64,000 nt of DNA from Anaerolineae bacterium (lineage in GTDB: Bacteria > Chloroflexota > Anaerolineae > Aggregatilineales > J027). Every line of letters starts with the position of its first letter. Position 1 is the stretch's first letter. The stretch is from contig WBUL01000002.1 in NCBI GenBank assembly GCA_008933735.1, forward strand, positions 273,937 through 337,936. The letters are read 5' to 3'. The notes beneath the pieces were generated by a model. That model saw only the letters and a list, made by a program, of their open reading frames with translations, searched no databases and had not been told where the DNA came from. A program made the translations under genes and the position numbers. Below, one piece after another: positions 17,983-27,000 of this stretch.

Positions 17983-18636
17983 TTAAAAGAAACTGCGGCG
18001 GTAGCGCTCTTCGCTCCAGACATTGGCGGTCATACTGTAGCCGGCCTGTTCCCAGAAACCAGCGCGATCCTCAGCGGTAAATTCGAGGCTGCGAAGCCAC
18101 TTGCCGCCCTTCCACAGGTAGCGGTCGGTTTCCGCTTTTTTGCCGGGAACCGCACCCATCAAGCCGCGCAGGGGGTAACCATGTTCAGGGTCAAGAAGTT
18201 CGCCAGCAAAACGGTAAGCCAGCAAGAAGTTGTCTGCCAGCATCGCCTCAATTGGCAAATTGACGGTGAAGCCAAATTCACAGTGCTGAATACAGTATTT
18301 TGCGTCTGGCTTTAGTTGGATGATACCCTGGTTAATTAAATCCTGGAGGTGCACCCCTTCCCACAAAGTATCAAACTTGCTCCAGCGTGTCACACAATGA
18401 AGATCGAGCGTCATTGTGCGTGTCGGTAGTCTGGTAAATTCATCCCAGGTAAAGGTTTTTTCTTCCTCAACCAATCCCCAGAAACGAAGTGTCCAGGTAC
18501 TCAGGTTTTCGTAAACCGGAACAGCACCATAATGCAGCACCGGGAATTTTAAGGTCAACGATTGACCAGGAGGCAGGCGATCCTGTTCCTTGACCGCTTT
18601 TTCCAGCTTCCGGCGTTCCTCGAACTCTTTGAACAT
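17983..18636 (-). CDS. Sulfite-oxidase-like molybdopterin oxidoreductase
   Basis: 217 residues. I use ATG 18636, which has GGAG six bases upstream. The protein is a single molybdopterin-binding (Oxidored_molyb) domain, with the cofactor cysteine in the motif LHCVTRWSKFDT and the pocket residues around GYSMTANV at the end. Small proteins of this type are annotated as sulfite-oxidase-like or YedY/MsrP-like enzymes, but there is no twin-arginine signal and no heme partner, so a cytoplasmic location is likely and the substrate is uncertain. No molybdenum cofactor synthesis genes are nearby. Its terminator and a separate promoter for the gene on the left suggest it is transcribed alone. Confidence 0.85.
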   Translation of the reverse strand: MFKEFEERRKLEKAVKEQDRLPPGQSLTLKFPVLHYGAVPVYENLSTWTLRFWGLVEEEKTFTWDEFTRLPTRTMTLDLHCVTRWSKFDTLWEGVHLQDLINQGIIQLKPDAKYCIQHCEFGFTVNLPIEAMLADNFLLAYRFAGELLDPEHGYPLRGLMGAVPGKKAETDRYLWKGGKWLRSLEFTAEDRAGFWEQAGYSMTANVWSEERYRRSFF

Positions 18637-18668
18637 GCTGTGCTCCAATTCACTCTAGGTAACCCAAC

Positions 18669-18693
18669 AAGGGGCTTCAGCCCCCTGTTTTTT
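18669..18693 (+). terminator. Terminator-like hairpin pointing against its neighbours
   Basis: Stem GGGGC/GCCCC (18671-18684) followed on the plus strand by G and six T. Both flanking genes run on the minus strand, so this would stop antisense transcription. The minus-strand tail is not T-rich, so it is a weak stop for the upstream minus-strand gene. Confidence 0.45.
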
Positions 18694-18745
18694 GGCGAGT
18701 CAAGGTGACTCTATTTAGAGATAGTATCAAACCAGGGCAAAAGCG

Positions 18746-19942
18746 TTACACTGTTTGCTTTTCAGGAATCAGGTCAAGGTTGTGCCCAACAATTTCAAAG
18801 CCCACCAGCGCCCGTTCGAGCATCTCACGGGTATGGGTGGCGGTAACACTGGTACGAAGCAGGCTTTGTTTGGGCGGCACACCCGGTGGCACGACCGGAT
18901 TCGTGTAGACTCCATTTTCAATCAATGCCCGCCACGCAATTCCAGTGCGGTATTCGTCACCAATGATGACTGGAATGACTGGCGTCTGTGAATTCCCGAT
19001 GTTATACCCCAGAGCTTTCAGGCCAGTTCGCAAAAAAATTGCGTTTTCCCACAACTGTTCAGTGCGTGAGGTATCCGTTTCCATGATCTCCAACGCTGCC
19101 AGCGCCGCCGCCGCATTGGACGGGGGAATACTGGCGGAAAAAATAATCGACCGAGCATGGTGCTGGATGTAATGAATCACATCGGCATCCCCGGCCACAA
19201 ACCCGCCCAGCGAAGCAAAAGACTTGGAGAATGTCCCGGTAATCAAATCAACCTGATCCGTAATCCCAAAATGAGCAGCCGTGCCGCGACCATTCCCCAT
19301 CACGCCAATGCTGTGAGCATCATCGACCATCAGTCGTGCGCCGTGTTTTTTGCACAGTTCAGCAATCCCTGGCAGCGGCGCGATTTCCCCACTCATACTG
19401 TAAACCCCATCGACGACAACCAGTTTACCGGCATCTTCTGGCAGGGATTCCAGTACCCGGTCAAGACTTTCCAGGTCATTGTGGACAAAGCGCTTCATTT
19501 CTCCAAATGAGAGGAACGCTCCGTCCACAATACAGGCATGGGCTTCTTTATCAACAATTACAAAATCGCCCTTTTGCACAATAGCACTGATGGCTCCAAG
19601 ATTGGTTTGATAACCCGTAGGAAACACGAGTGCCGCCTCTTTGCCCACAAATTTGGCTAAACGGCGGTCAAGTTCAAGATGAAGTTCAAGTGTGCCATTT
19701 AAATAACGGCTGCCAGTACAGCTTGTCCCATATTTTTCAACTGCATCACTGGCGGCCTTCTTCACACGGGGGTCACTGGTTAAACCCAGATAATTATTCG
19801 ACCCCAGCATGACAACCTCATGCCCCTCAAAGTAGGCGATGTTCCCTTCAGAACGTTCTAATGCCTGGAAGTAGGGATATAAACCCAACTCCATCGCCTC
19901 TTTTGCCCTTGTAAATCCTGATACCTTATCGAATAAGTCCAT
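18746..19942 (-). CDS. Alpha-oxoamine synthase, serine-palmitoyltransferase-like
   Basis: 398 residues from ATG 19942, preferred over an in-frame ATG at 19960 because GGAAGGA stands nine bases upstream. This PLP enzyme family condenses an amino acid with an acyl-CoA. The PLP lysine is K240 in TGTFSKSFASLGG, with the conserved DDAHSIGVMG and the HARSIIFSAS stretch. The N-terminal segment (LGLYPYFQALER, then VVMLGSNNYLGLTSDPRV) resembles bacterial serine palmitoyltransferases more than BioF or Kbl, whose N-termini differ. If that is right, it would begin sphingolipid synthesis, notable because sphingolipids are patchy in Chloroflexota. The alternative, 2-amino-3-ketobutyrate CoA ligase, is not excluded. 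No threonine dehydrogenase or biotin genes are near. Confidence 0.75.
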   Translation of the reverse strand: MDLFDKVSGFTRAKEAMELGLYPYFQALERSEGNIAYFEGHEVVMLGSNNYLGLTSDPRVKKAASDAVEKYGTSCTGSRYLNGTLELHLELDRRLAKFVGKEAALVFPTGYQTNLGAISAIVQKGDFVIVDKEAHACIVDGAFLSFGEMKRFVHNDLESLDRVLESLPEDAGKLVVVDGVYSMSGEIAPLPGIAELCKKHGARLMVDDAHSIGVMGNGRGTAAHFGITDQVDLITGTFSKSFASLGGFVAGDADVIHYIQHHARSIIFSASIPPSNAAAALAALEIMETDTSRTEQLWENAIFLRTGLKALGYNIGNSQTPVIPVIIGDEYRTGIAWRALIENGVYTNPVVPPGVPPKQSLLRTSVTATHTREMLERALVGFEIVGHNLDLIPEKQTV

Positions 19943-19983
19943 TCCATATTGTCCTTCCATTAACCACAAATCGCCTCGGCAGG

Positions 19984-20012
19984 ATTCTAACAGACAGAGT
20001 CCCGCATGGCGA
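19984..20012 (-). promoter_or_regulatory. Predicted promoter of the alpha-oxoamine synthase gene
   Basis: Minus-strand TCGCCA (20007-20012), 17 bases, TAGAAT (19984-19989) with an upstream TG at the extended -10 position. The start codon lies about 40 bases downstream. Confidence 0.5.
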
Positions 20013-20022
20013 GTAGTTTGTG

Positions 20023-20550
20023 TTAACTGGATAAACGCGCCACGTATAATAACCCTACCATCGTTTTTGCGTCACGAATTTCATTCTGGGCGATCAGTTC
20101 CAGCGCCTGCTGCATGGGCATCGGTGTAACTTCAATCTCTTCGTCCTCATCCTTATTCAACTGGCTTGGGCGTAAATCCCGTGCCAGAAAAACATGAATA
20201 TATTCGCTCGACATTCCCGGCGCAACATAAAACCCCGGCATTGGTATTAATGTGCCGGGAAAGTATCCGGCTTCTTCCTGTAATTCGCGTTCGGCACAGG
20301 CACGCGGATCTTCACCGGGTTCAAGCGTGCCGGCTGGAATTTCATACAAATATGCTTCAGCCGAAAGGCGGTACTGGCGAATGAGTATCACCTGCCCATC
20401 CTCAGTCAGGGGAACAATTGCCACCGCGCCCGGATGACGCACGACAATTTTTGTGCGAGCTTCGCCGCTCGGCAGGCGAATTTCCTGCTCAACAAATGTG
20501 ACATTATCCTGCGTATAGAGAGTCTTGCTGTTCAAGATTTCCGGTGCCAA
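20023..20550 (-). CDS. NUDIX hydrolase, ADP-ribose pyrophosphatase type
   Basis: Hydrolyses ADP-ribose or related nucleoside diphosphate sugars. The NUDIX box is complete: GTLEPGEDPRACAEREL followed by QEEAGY, with the family's strand layout before it (GAVAIVPLTEDGQVILIRQYR). I start at TTG 20550, six bases after AAGGAG. The longest frame opens at a TTG at 20571, which would lie inside the LysM gene's terminator. The family normally starts near a SKTLYTQDNVTFVE-like strand, as here. Length about 175 residues is typical. It follows the LysM lipoprotein gene from a separate or shared transcript; nothing here shows its regulation. Confidence 0.85.
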   Translation of the reverse strand: MAPEILNSKTLYTQDNVTFVEQEIRLPSGEARTKIVVRHPGAVAIVPLTEDGQVILIRQYRLSAEAYLYEIPAGTLEPGEDPRACAERELQEEAGYFPGTLIPMPGFYVAPGMSSEYIHVFLARDLRPSQLNKDEDEEIEVTPMPMQQALELIAQNEIRDAKTMVGLLYVARLSS

Positions 20551-20570
20551 CACCCGCTCCTTACTGACCA

Positions 20571-20595
20571 ATAAAGAAAGGTGGCCTGCGCCACC
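20571..20595 (-). terminator. Terminator of the LysM lipoprotein gene
   Basis: GGTGGC/GCCACC (20580-20595) with a four-base loop, followed on the minus strand by TTTCTTTATT. It lies about 30 bases after the LysM stop codon and overlaps the longest possible NUDIX start, which supports the shorter NUDIX start. Confidence 0.7.
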
Positions 20596-20624
20596 CTTCT
20601 CAACAGCTTTTTCGTGGAGAGAAA

Positions 20625-22019
20625 CTAACCGCCCGGCGTGAAAGTCGGGGTAAAGATCTGCTGTGGCACAACGGCCTGCGTTGGCTGTACCACATTGGTC
20701 TGCGGAACAGGGGTAAACTGCGTCGGCGGACCCGGTACGGTAATTCGCTGGCCTTCACTGATGAAGTTCATATCCGAAATCTGCGGATTGGCGCTCAGCA
20801 GTTCACGCATGGTAATGCCATAACGCACAGAGATGCGGTAAATATTATCCCCTGCCTGCACAGTATAAGTAAACGGTCCCTGGCTGTTATCCAGAGGTTG
20901 TGTCGGGGTCACTACCAGACCACCCTGCCCGGAAGAAATCGGGGTTGCGGGTGCCGTCGTGGGGGTCAAGAGGCCACACCCTGGAATGATAATTGGATAC
21001 CCCGCCCGAATAAGATTCGGATTGGTGATATTGTTATAATTTGCAATCTGGTCGATGGTCAGATTGTAACGACGGGCAATTTGACTCAGTGTTTCGCCAA
21101 TTTGCACGAGGTACTCACAGTCTGTCGTTTGAACTGTCGGTTGAACCTGCACTGTGACACCCGGAGTCAGCAGCACGGATGATGTGGGAACAACCCCGCC
21201 TGCCTGCTGCGTTTGAAGCGCAAAAAATGCATTGGCAGTAGCGGTTGCATTTAAGATCACCGCCGTTGCCGTCATCTGATTCACGGTAAGCTCTTGGGTT
21301 GGAAGCTGGGCAAGTTCTACGGTCGTCGCTGTCGCTTCAACTAACTGTCCGCCCTGCCCGACATTCTCTGGCTGTGCATCCAGCACCACCAGCGGAACTG
21401 TCGTCAGGGTTGGCTGTCCCAGTGTTGACCCCATCGGGGTGCTACTGGGGGGCGCCGGAGTATTGGTTGGGGTTGATGTGTTAGTCGCAGTAGAGGTATT
21501 GGTTGGGATTAATGTGTTGGTCGCAGTGGGTGTACTGGTTGGCTGCAACATGGCAATCTGGGTCGGATTGAAGACTTCCTGGGTTGGTTCGCCCAGCGGG
21601 ATCGCTTCACCCGTTTCTTCCTCCGGGCCGCCGCCTTGTCCACTGATCAGGGTTAAACTGGCCTGTGGGCCAAGCGGCACAAAAACGGTTGCCGTTGAGG
21701 TATTGGTTGCGGTCGAGGTGGGTGGCACAAATATCGTTGGAGTGAAAGTTGGCACAACCACAACTTCGGTAGGCGCTTCGGTCGGTTCCTCAGTGGGCGT
21801 TTCGGTCGGTTCGACAGCCACCTCGGTCACTTCCTCTGTAACAACCACCTCTGTTGTCGGCATCGCCTGTGGGGTTTCAATCGTTGGCTGCACCACAATA
21901 CCACCACTACTGACTAAACTGATAGGCTGCGCTGTGGGGGTATCACTGCCTGCGTTTTTAAAACACGCACTGAGGGCGAATACCAGTATCAGCAAGAGAG
22001 GGACGGTCAACTTCCGCAT
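20625..22019 (-). CDS. LysM lipoprotein with long Thr/Pro/Ser linker
   Basis: 464 residues from ATG 22019, which has GGAGAAG six bases upstream. A lipoprotein signal (MRKLTVPLLLILVFALSAC) anchors it to the membrane. About 270 residues of low-complexity Thr/Pro/Ala/Val linker follow, with repeats such as TEAPTE and TATNTSTPTNT, which could be glycosylated. Two LysM peptidoglycan-binding domains lie near the end: YLVQIGETLSQIARRYNLT with IRAGYPIIIPGC, and YTVQAGDNIYRISVRYGIT with ISEGQRITVPGP. A short tail ends in QIFTPTFTPGG. It probably sits on the outer face of the membrane holding the wall. Tandem repeats in DNA around 21460-21545 encode the Thr/Asn-rich linker. Confidence 0.85.
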   Translation of the reverse strand: MRKLTVPLLLILVFALSACFKNAGSDTPTAQPISLVSSGGIVVQPTIETPQAMPTTEVVVTEEVTEVAVEPTETPTEEPTEAPTEVVVVPTFTPTIFVPPTSTATNTSTATVFVPLGPQASLTLISGQGGGPEEETGEAIPLGEPTQEVFNPTQIAMLQPTSTPTATNTLIPTNTSTATNTSTPTNTPAPPSSTPMGSTLGQPTLTTVPLVVLDAQPENVGQGGQLVEATATTVELAQLPTQELTVNQMTATAVILNATATANAFFALQTQQAGGVVPTSSVLLTPGVTVQVQPTVQTTDCEYLVQIGETLSQIARRYNLTIDQIANYNNITNPNLIRAGYPIIIPGCGLLTPTTAPATPISSGQGGLVVTPTQPLDNSQGPFTYTVQAGDNIYRISVRYGITMRELLSANPQISDMNFISEGQRITVPGPPTQFTPVPQTNVVQPTQAVVPQQIFTPTFTPGG

Positions 22020-22112
22020 AGTTTGCTTCTCCATGAATCTGCTTGCAGTTTACCATCTGTGGTATAGTGCGGCAAGCGGTCTATGCCGTTAAACGGTTAA
22101 TGAATGCTAACC

Positions 22113-24002
22113 TCACTTCATCTCGGCACGGATGCCCTGCAAAGCCTGGTAGACGGCTTCCCCATCTGGCAAACGTTTTGCCGGGTCTCGCTGAAGCGTT
22201 TCTTTGATCAGTTGGTTTAGCGCTTCGGGAACATCAGGGCGAATATGGCGCACATTTGGAATAGGGTCATTCAAAACGGCATTCAAAACATGTTCCTGAG
22301 TACGGCCCACAAAAGGCAGCACGCCAGTCAGCATTTCGTACAGCGTCACTCCCATTGACCAGACATCCTGAGCAGGTGTGGGGGCCAGATTGCTATATCC
22401 CTCCGGGGCAAGATAGGCGACGGTGCCAATGATGGCGTCGTGTTCAGTAATTCTAACCTGGTTATCCAGCAAATAAGCCACTCCGAAATCCGCCAGACGT
22501 GGCGACAAATCCTGAGTCAGCAAAATATTCGCGGGTTTAATATCCCGGTGGATAATATTTTTCTGATGGGCATGGCGCAGTGCATCAGCGACACCTGTAA
22601 TAATATCCAGGACCAGTGGCAGCGGCTGGCGTCCTTCGCGGCTCAGTAATTGGTCAACGGTACCGCCATTGATATATTCCATGACGATATAGTTGTACTC
22701 ATCCACATGAAAGGTATCAATCAAACCGACAATATGTGGGTGATTCAGGCTGCGAAGAATTTCCGCTTCACGATGGAAGCGCCGCCACGAGATAATATCG
22801 CCTTCTTTACCGGAGAGAAGCTGCTTCACCACCACTTTGTTCTGAGAAACCATGTCAATAGCACGGTATACATGGGCCATCATCGTCCGCTTCAGCGCCA
22901 CTTCCAGCACATACCGTCCCTGTAACGGCGCCGGGACTTTGGCCATGGGAGGATAACTGGCTGGTGGCGTAGTACTGACCTGTAAACGTGGGAGGAGTTC
23001 TCGCAACACGGTTTCGTAAATCGGGTTACGAATCACGCACATCCCGAAACTGTTTGGCTTCAAGCACCCCAGCAGCCAGCCATGTACAATGGCATTATTT
23101 GTTCGGGAAAACCGCAGGTTGGTCTGTTTATGGTTTATTTGATCCATTGTCCACAACACACGCGGTTTGTCTTTCAGTTTGGTCTCAAGACTGGCAAACA
23201 AGTCATCCTCACATACGTAGCGCTCAACAACCTGGTCAACCGCGTTAGGGGTCAGAATGCCGGTTGGATAGGCAGCATCCAGCTTTTCGCAAATGCGCTG
23301 CGTAAGATACAAATCGCCTTCTGTCCATTCCATGATACGAACAGCGACATCACTTGCGATAGGTCGCTCAGGGCGTTCCAGTTGGGCGACAAGTGGGGCA
23401 ATGTCTTCTGAGTCCTGAAGATAAACTTTTTCGGCAACTCGAAAAGGAGAAATCGACTGGTCTTTGATAAGCTCATCCGGGATATAACTCCCGGCCAGAA
23501 CAAAAGACAGACGACGAAAAGCGGGCTGTAACCCCCGGCTGACGAACATCTGACGCAGGGTGGCAAAAAATGGCGTGCTGACTTCTTCCGGAACGGTTTC
23601 AACCTCGTCCAGCAAAATGATGATGGTCCGATCGGTGAGTTCGTTTTCCAGCACGGACAGCAGTTCGTCACGAAACTCTATCGCATCACACACAGGTGTG
23701 GCGGGCACGGGCAAATCGCCGCGAGCACTTTTGACCAGCTCGTTGTAAACGGCACTGTACCAGCGGGGCGAATCAAAGGTACTGTAAATGCTCAAATCGA
23801 CATAGGCCAGGGTAAAACGTGGCTGCGGATTCAATTCTGCCCAGAGGCGCATCAACAGGCTGGTTTTCCCACTGCGGCGCGGGCCAATCAGCGCGACATA
23901 GTCCTTACGCTGTACCAGAGAGGATAATTCTCGATCCGCTGCACGAGTAAGGTACGGAACAGTATCATCGGGCATAATTGGGCCGCGTGTTTTGAAGTTC
24001 AT
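22113..24002 (-). CDS. AAA/STAND-type ATPase fused to a Ser/Thr protein kinase
   Basis: 629 residues. N-terminal P-loop ATPase: Walker A GPRRSGKTS at 40-48, Walker B IIILLDEVE at 127-134, then a helix-rich lid and a winged-helix-like segment, ending in NPIYETVLRELLPRL, typical of archaeal/bacterial AAA-like ATPases. The kinase spans about 363-625: catalytic K393 (VVVKQLL), HRDIKPANI at 485-493, DFGVA at 505-509 and APE, all intact. The glycine loop (LEVALKRTMMAHVYRA) is degenerate. No transmembrane helix is visible, unusual because most bacterial kinases of this kind are membrane-bound. It overlaps the upstream tubulin-AAA gene by 38 bases, and the two ATPase domains look related. It likely phosphorylates Thr residues read by FHA proteins, three of which are encoded nearby. 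Confidence 0.85.
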   Translation of the reverse strand: MNFKTRGPIMPDDTVPYLTRAADRELSSLVQRKDYVALIGPRRSGKTSLLMRLWAELNPQPRFTLAYVDLSIYSTFDSPRWYSAVYNELVKSARGDLPVPATPVCDAIEFRDELLSVLENELTDRTIIILLDEVETVPEEVSTPFFATLRQMFVSRGLQPAFRRLSFVLAGSYIPDELIKDQSISPFRVAEKVYLQDSEDIAPLVAQLERPERPIASDVAVRIMEWTEGDLYLTQRICEKLDAAYPTGILTPNAVDQVVERYVCEDDLFASLETKLKDKPRVLWTMDQINHKQTNLRFSRTNNAIVHGWLLGCLKPNSFGMCVIRNPIYETVLRELLPRLQVSTTPPASYPPMAKVPAPLQGRYVLEVALKRTMMAHVYRAIDMVSQNKVVVKQLLSGKEGDIISWRRFHREAEILRSLNHPHIVGLIDTFHVDEYNYIVMEYINGGTVDQLLSREGRQPLPLVLDIITGVADALRHAHQKNIIHRDIKPANILLTQDLSPRLADFGVAYLLDNQVRITEHDAIIGTVAYLAPEGYSNLAPTPAQDVWSMGVTLYEMLTGVLPFVGRTQEHVLNAVLNDPIPNVRHIRPDVPEALNQLIKETLQRDPAKRLPDGEAVYQALQGIRAEMK

Positions 24003-27000
24003 CCTGTATAATTTCCACTACCGCGCGAATTTCCATCGGTTTGTCGGTCATTTCATCCAGCAGGGTAGGAAAGTAAACCGGAATCAGCCGATATTCGTGC
24101 TTAATTTGCTGTATAAAATTGTACAGTTTGAGGTCAGGGACAACCTGTTGTTGTACATCTGCCATCAAAATCTGTGGCAGTCCAGCACGCCTAATCAGAT
24201 TTACCATATCCTCTAATGTCATTGTACGTGTGTTTTCGGGCCACAACAGAGTCGTAAGTTTAGCAAGGCTGCCCATCTGCCCCCACATCGTTTCGGCAAT
24301 ATCTGTTTGAACATCGTGATTGTCCAACGCTTCGCCCAGGTGTTCATAGCGCAGAAGATACGATTGTTTGTCCCGGTCAATAATCACTACCAGGGCATGG
24401 CAAATCGTCTGCACCACATTCGGATGACCCGCCGAAATTTCATAGATGTGGTGAATAATTTCTTCTGGCTGCTCAAGCCAGATGTTGAGCATTTCAAACG
24501 GTTCAGTCACCAGACGCCGCACGACATCCGGCTGTAACAATTCCAGTTTGACCAGCTTTGGAAAATTGAACAGCACAGAATGTGAATCGCTTACCGATTG
24601 CAGCAGGAGTTTTTCGCCGCTAAAAACAAACTGGCAGCGTTTTTCATTAGAAAGAGAACGAAATGTACGGAACAGGGGTTCATCGTGACCTGCCCCCTGG
24701 TCAGTTTTAAGCAGGCGGTCAACCTCATCCAGCAAAAAGACAGGCGTTCTCTCCGGGTCTTGCTGAGTCAGCATATCCACGACTTCATCAAAGAGAATAG
24801 GGTCTTCGATATTGCCTGTGGGGAGCTTCCAATCCCGCTGGATGCGGCGGAAAAAATGACGGTGTTCCATCACGTTGGAACAGTCCAGGTAATACGGTTG
24901 GAGCTTGCTTTCTTCCGTCTTGAGCGTGCGATAAATCTTTTGTAACGTCGATGTTTTGCCAATCCGCCGTCCACCGATCAAGACCACACTGTGGGTGATC
25001 AACTTGGAACGAACATCGGCAATCTCGCGTTCGCGCCCGAAGAACATGTGGTCAGGCACAGGCGCTCGTGTATAAAACGGCGAAATGGCCGTTAGATCAA
25101 TGCGATTCACCACAATGTCACTCAGCGCATTCATCGGGCGCGGGGCACTGACAACATGCTTAACATCCGCTTCCGACAGCGCCAACGGGATAAGGCTGTG
25201 TTCGCGCAGAGGCTCAAGCAGATGTTCGAGATCATCCCGATTAACCAGATCAACCAGGAAAAAGAAATTTTCTTCCAGCGAACTCATCGTAACAACACGC
25301 TGTAAATCTTCAAGGACTTCGCGGGTTGGGCGGGTTGATGTCAAAAAAACAAAGGCGCAGTTTTCCGGGGGAATCCGCAACCGTACAGGCTTCAGCGGAT
25401 AAATAAACATATGAATATCTGGTGCAAGCGGCGAAAGCACCTGGACATCTTTTTCGGCCACATCCAATGACGCGGCAATGGTCACACTCAGGTATTGAAT
25501 ATCCTGCATAAGTGTCGGGCGTCCGGACTGCACATCAATCACCACATTCTCCCACAAGGCGGTGATTTCTGACCGGAAGGTGGTGTGCACCAGATCGGCC
25601 ATCGTGTTTTCCCAGCGCCGGTCGATATGCAAAGGTACATTTTCTGCACCGATGCGGTAATAAGCCCGTCGGTAATCATCCCGAATCAGCCTTGCCTGCT
25701 CTGCCGCCCAACCATGCAAAATCCGAACAACCACCACCTCGTCCGGGTCAGGGGACGGAACAGTGCGAGAAATCACATGCTGGCTTTCCGAACGGGGTAT
25801 CGGACTGTTGGATCGTGACGCTTCCCGCACAATTTCAAGAGGCTGCGGCGGTCTAAAGTTATAGTTCAGCAGTCCGGTAGCACCTTCCATTGTCCAGGCC
25901 GGGGCTGCTGCCGGGCCAATCGTACTTAACGCATGACGCACTGCTGGGCTGTTCGCATTTGCCGTAAGGTATTCATGCAACTGGGCAAAGCGGGTTTGCG
26001 GCTGGATAGTAATCCGAGCCGCTTCCAGAACTTCGCTGGGAAAACGATAAAGCTGACGCGCTGGATCATAGTCACGTCTGTCCCAGCGCCCAAAAATCGT
26101 TGAAATGAGGGTATTGGGCGGCAGCGTTTCCGGCGGATTGAGGTTTTGCATTCCGACATGCATCCACGCTTCGCTGGCAACCGCGCCGGAAGGGAATGTC
26201 GGGCGTTGGTTGGTGGTGCGGTCAAGATTTTGCCCCAGGGTGCGGCTGAGTTCATCCAGCTTTTCGATTTCTTCCGGGATCTGCTGCCCCACCTGATATA
26301 ACCGCTCCCGGATGCCTTCCACCACCGCGCGGAATTCCTCCCAGTACACGGTGCGAGCTTCCCAACCGACCCATTCCGTCAGGGCATGGATAATTTCGTC
26401 AATATACTTATCCATGTTCTTGCCCGCGTCCAGCCAGGTTTCACGCATTTCATCCAGGTCATCTCTGGCGACCTGCGTTTTTTCCCGCATGGTATGGAGC
26501 ATATCATCAAGGTGCTGCGCCAGATTCTGATACAGGCGGTACGTCCAGATCAACCCATAGCCTTGTTCATATGCCAGATGCACCGCCAAACGGTCGGCAG
26601 CCTCAGCAAGAGTTGTTAGTCCCTTATAGAGAATGTCATTGATGCGACGGCGCAGCACATCGCGCGGGATGGACACGCCGTCCTTGTCGAGTTCTTCAGG
26701 GATGTTTTCTTTAAGCAGTTTCTGCCACTCTACACCCGCGATCTCGCGCAGATCGCGCTTTTTGCTGCTTGCAGTGCTGCTCAGTGCTTTATGGGCGAGC
26801 CGCCGCTCCAGTTCACGGTACTTATCGACCAGGTAAGAGTGCTCTTTCAGGCCACGACTGTACAGATCGGCATGGGCACGAGTGACGATTTTTTGAACCC
26901 ATTCCCTTGTGGAGTCGGGCGGCACTTCCAGCAGGCGCTTGAGGGTTGTGCGGGCAGTTTTAATTGCCTGAAACTCCAGCGCGGCACGGGTTGGCAGGCC

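Noticed and set aside
21439..22092. 217-codon Val/Gly-rich plus-strand frame
   Set aside because: It is the mirror of the Thr/Pro-rich repeats of the LysM protein and its composition is an artefact of those repeats.
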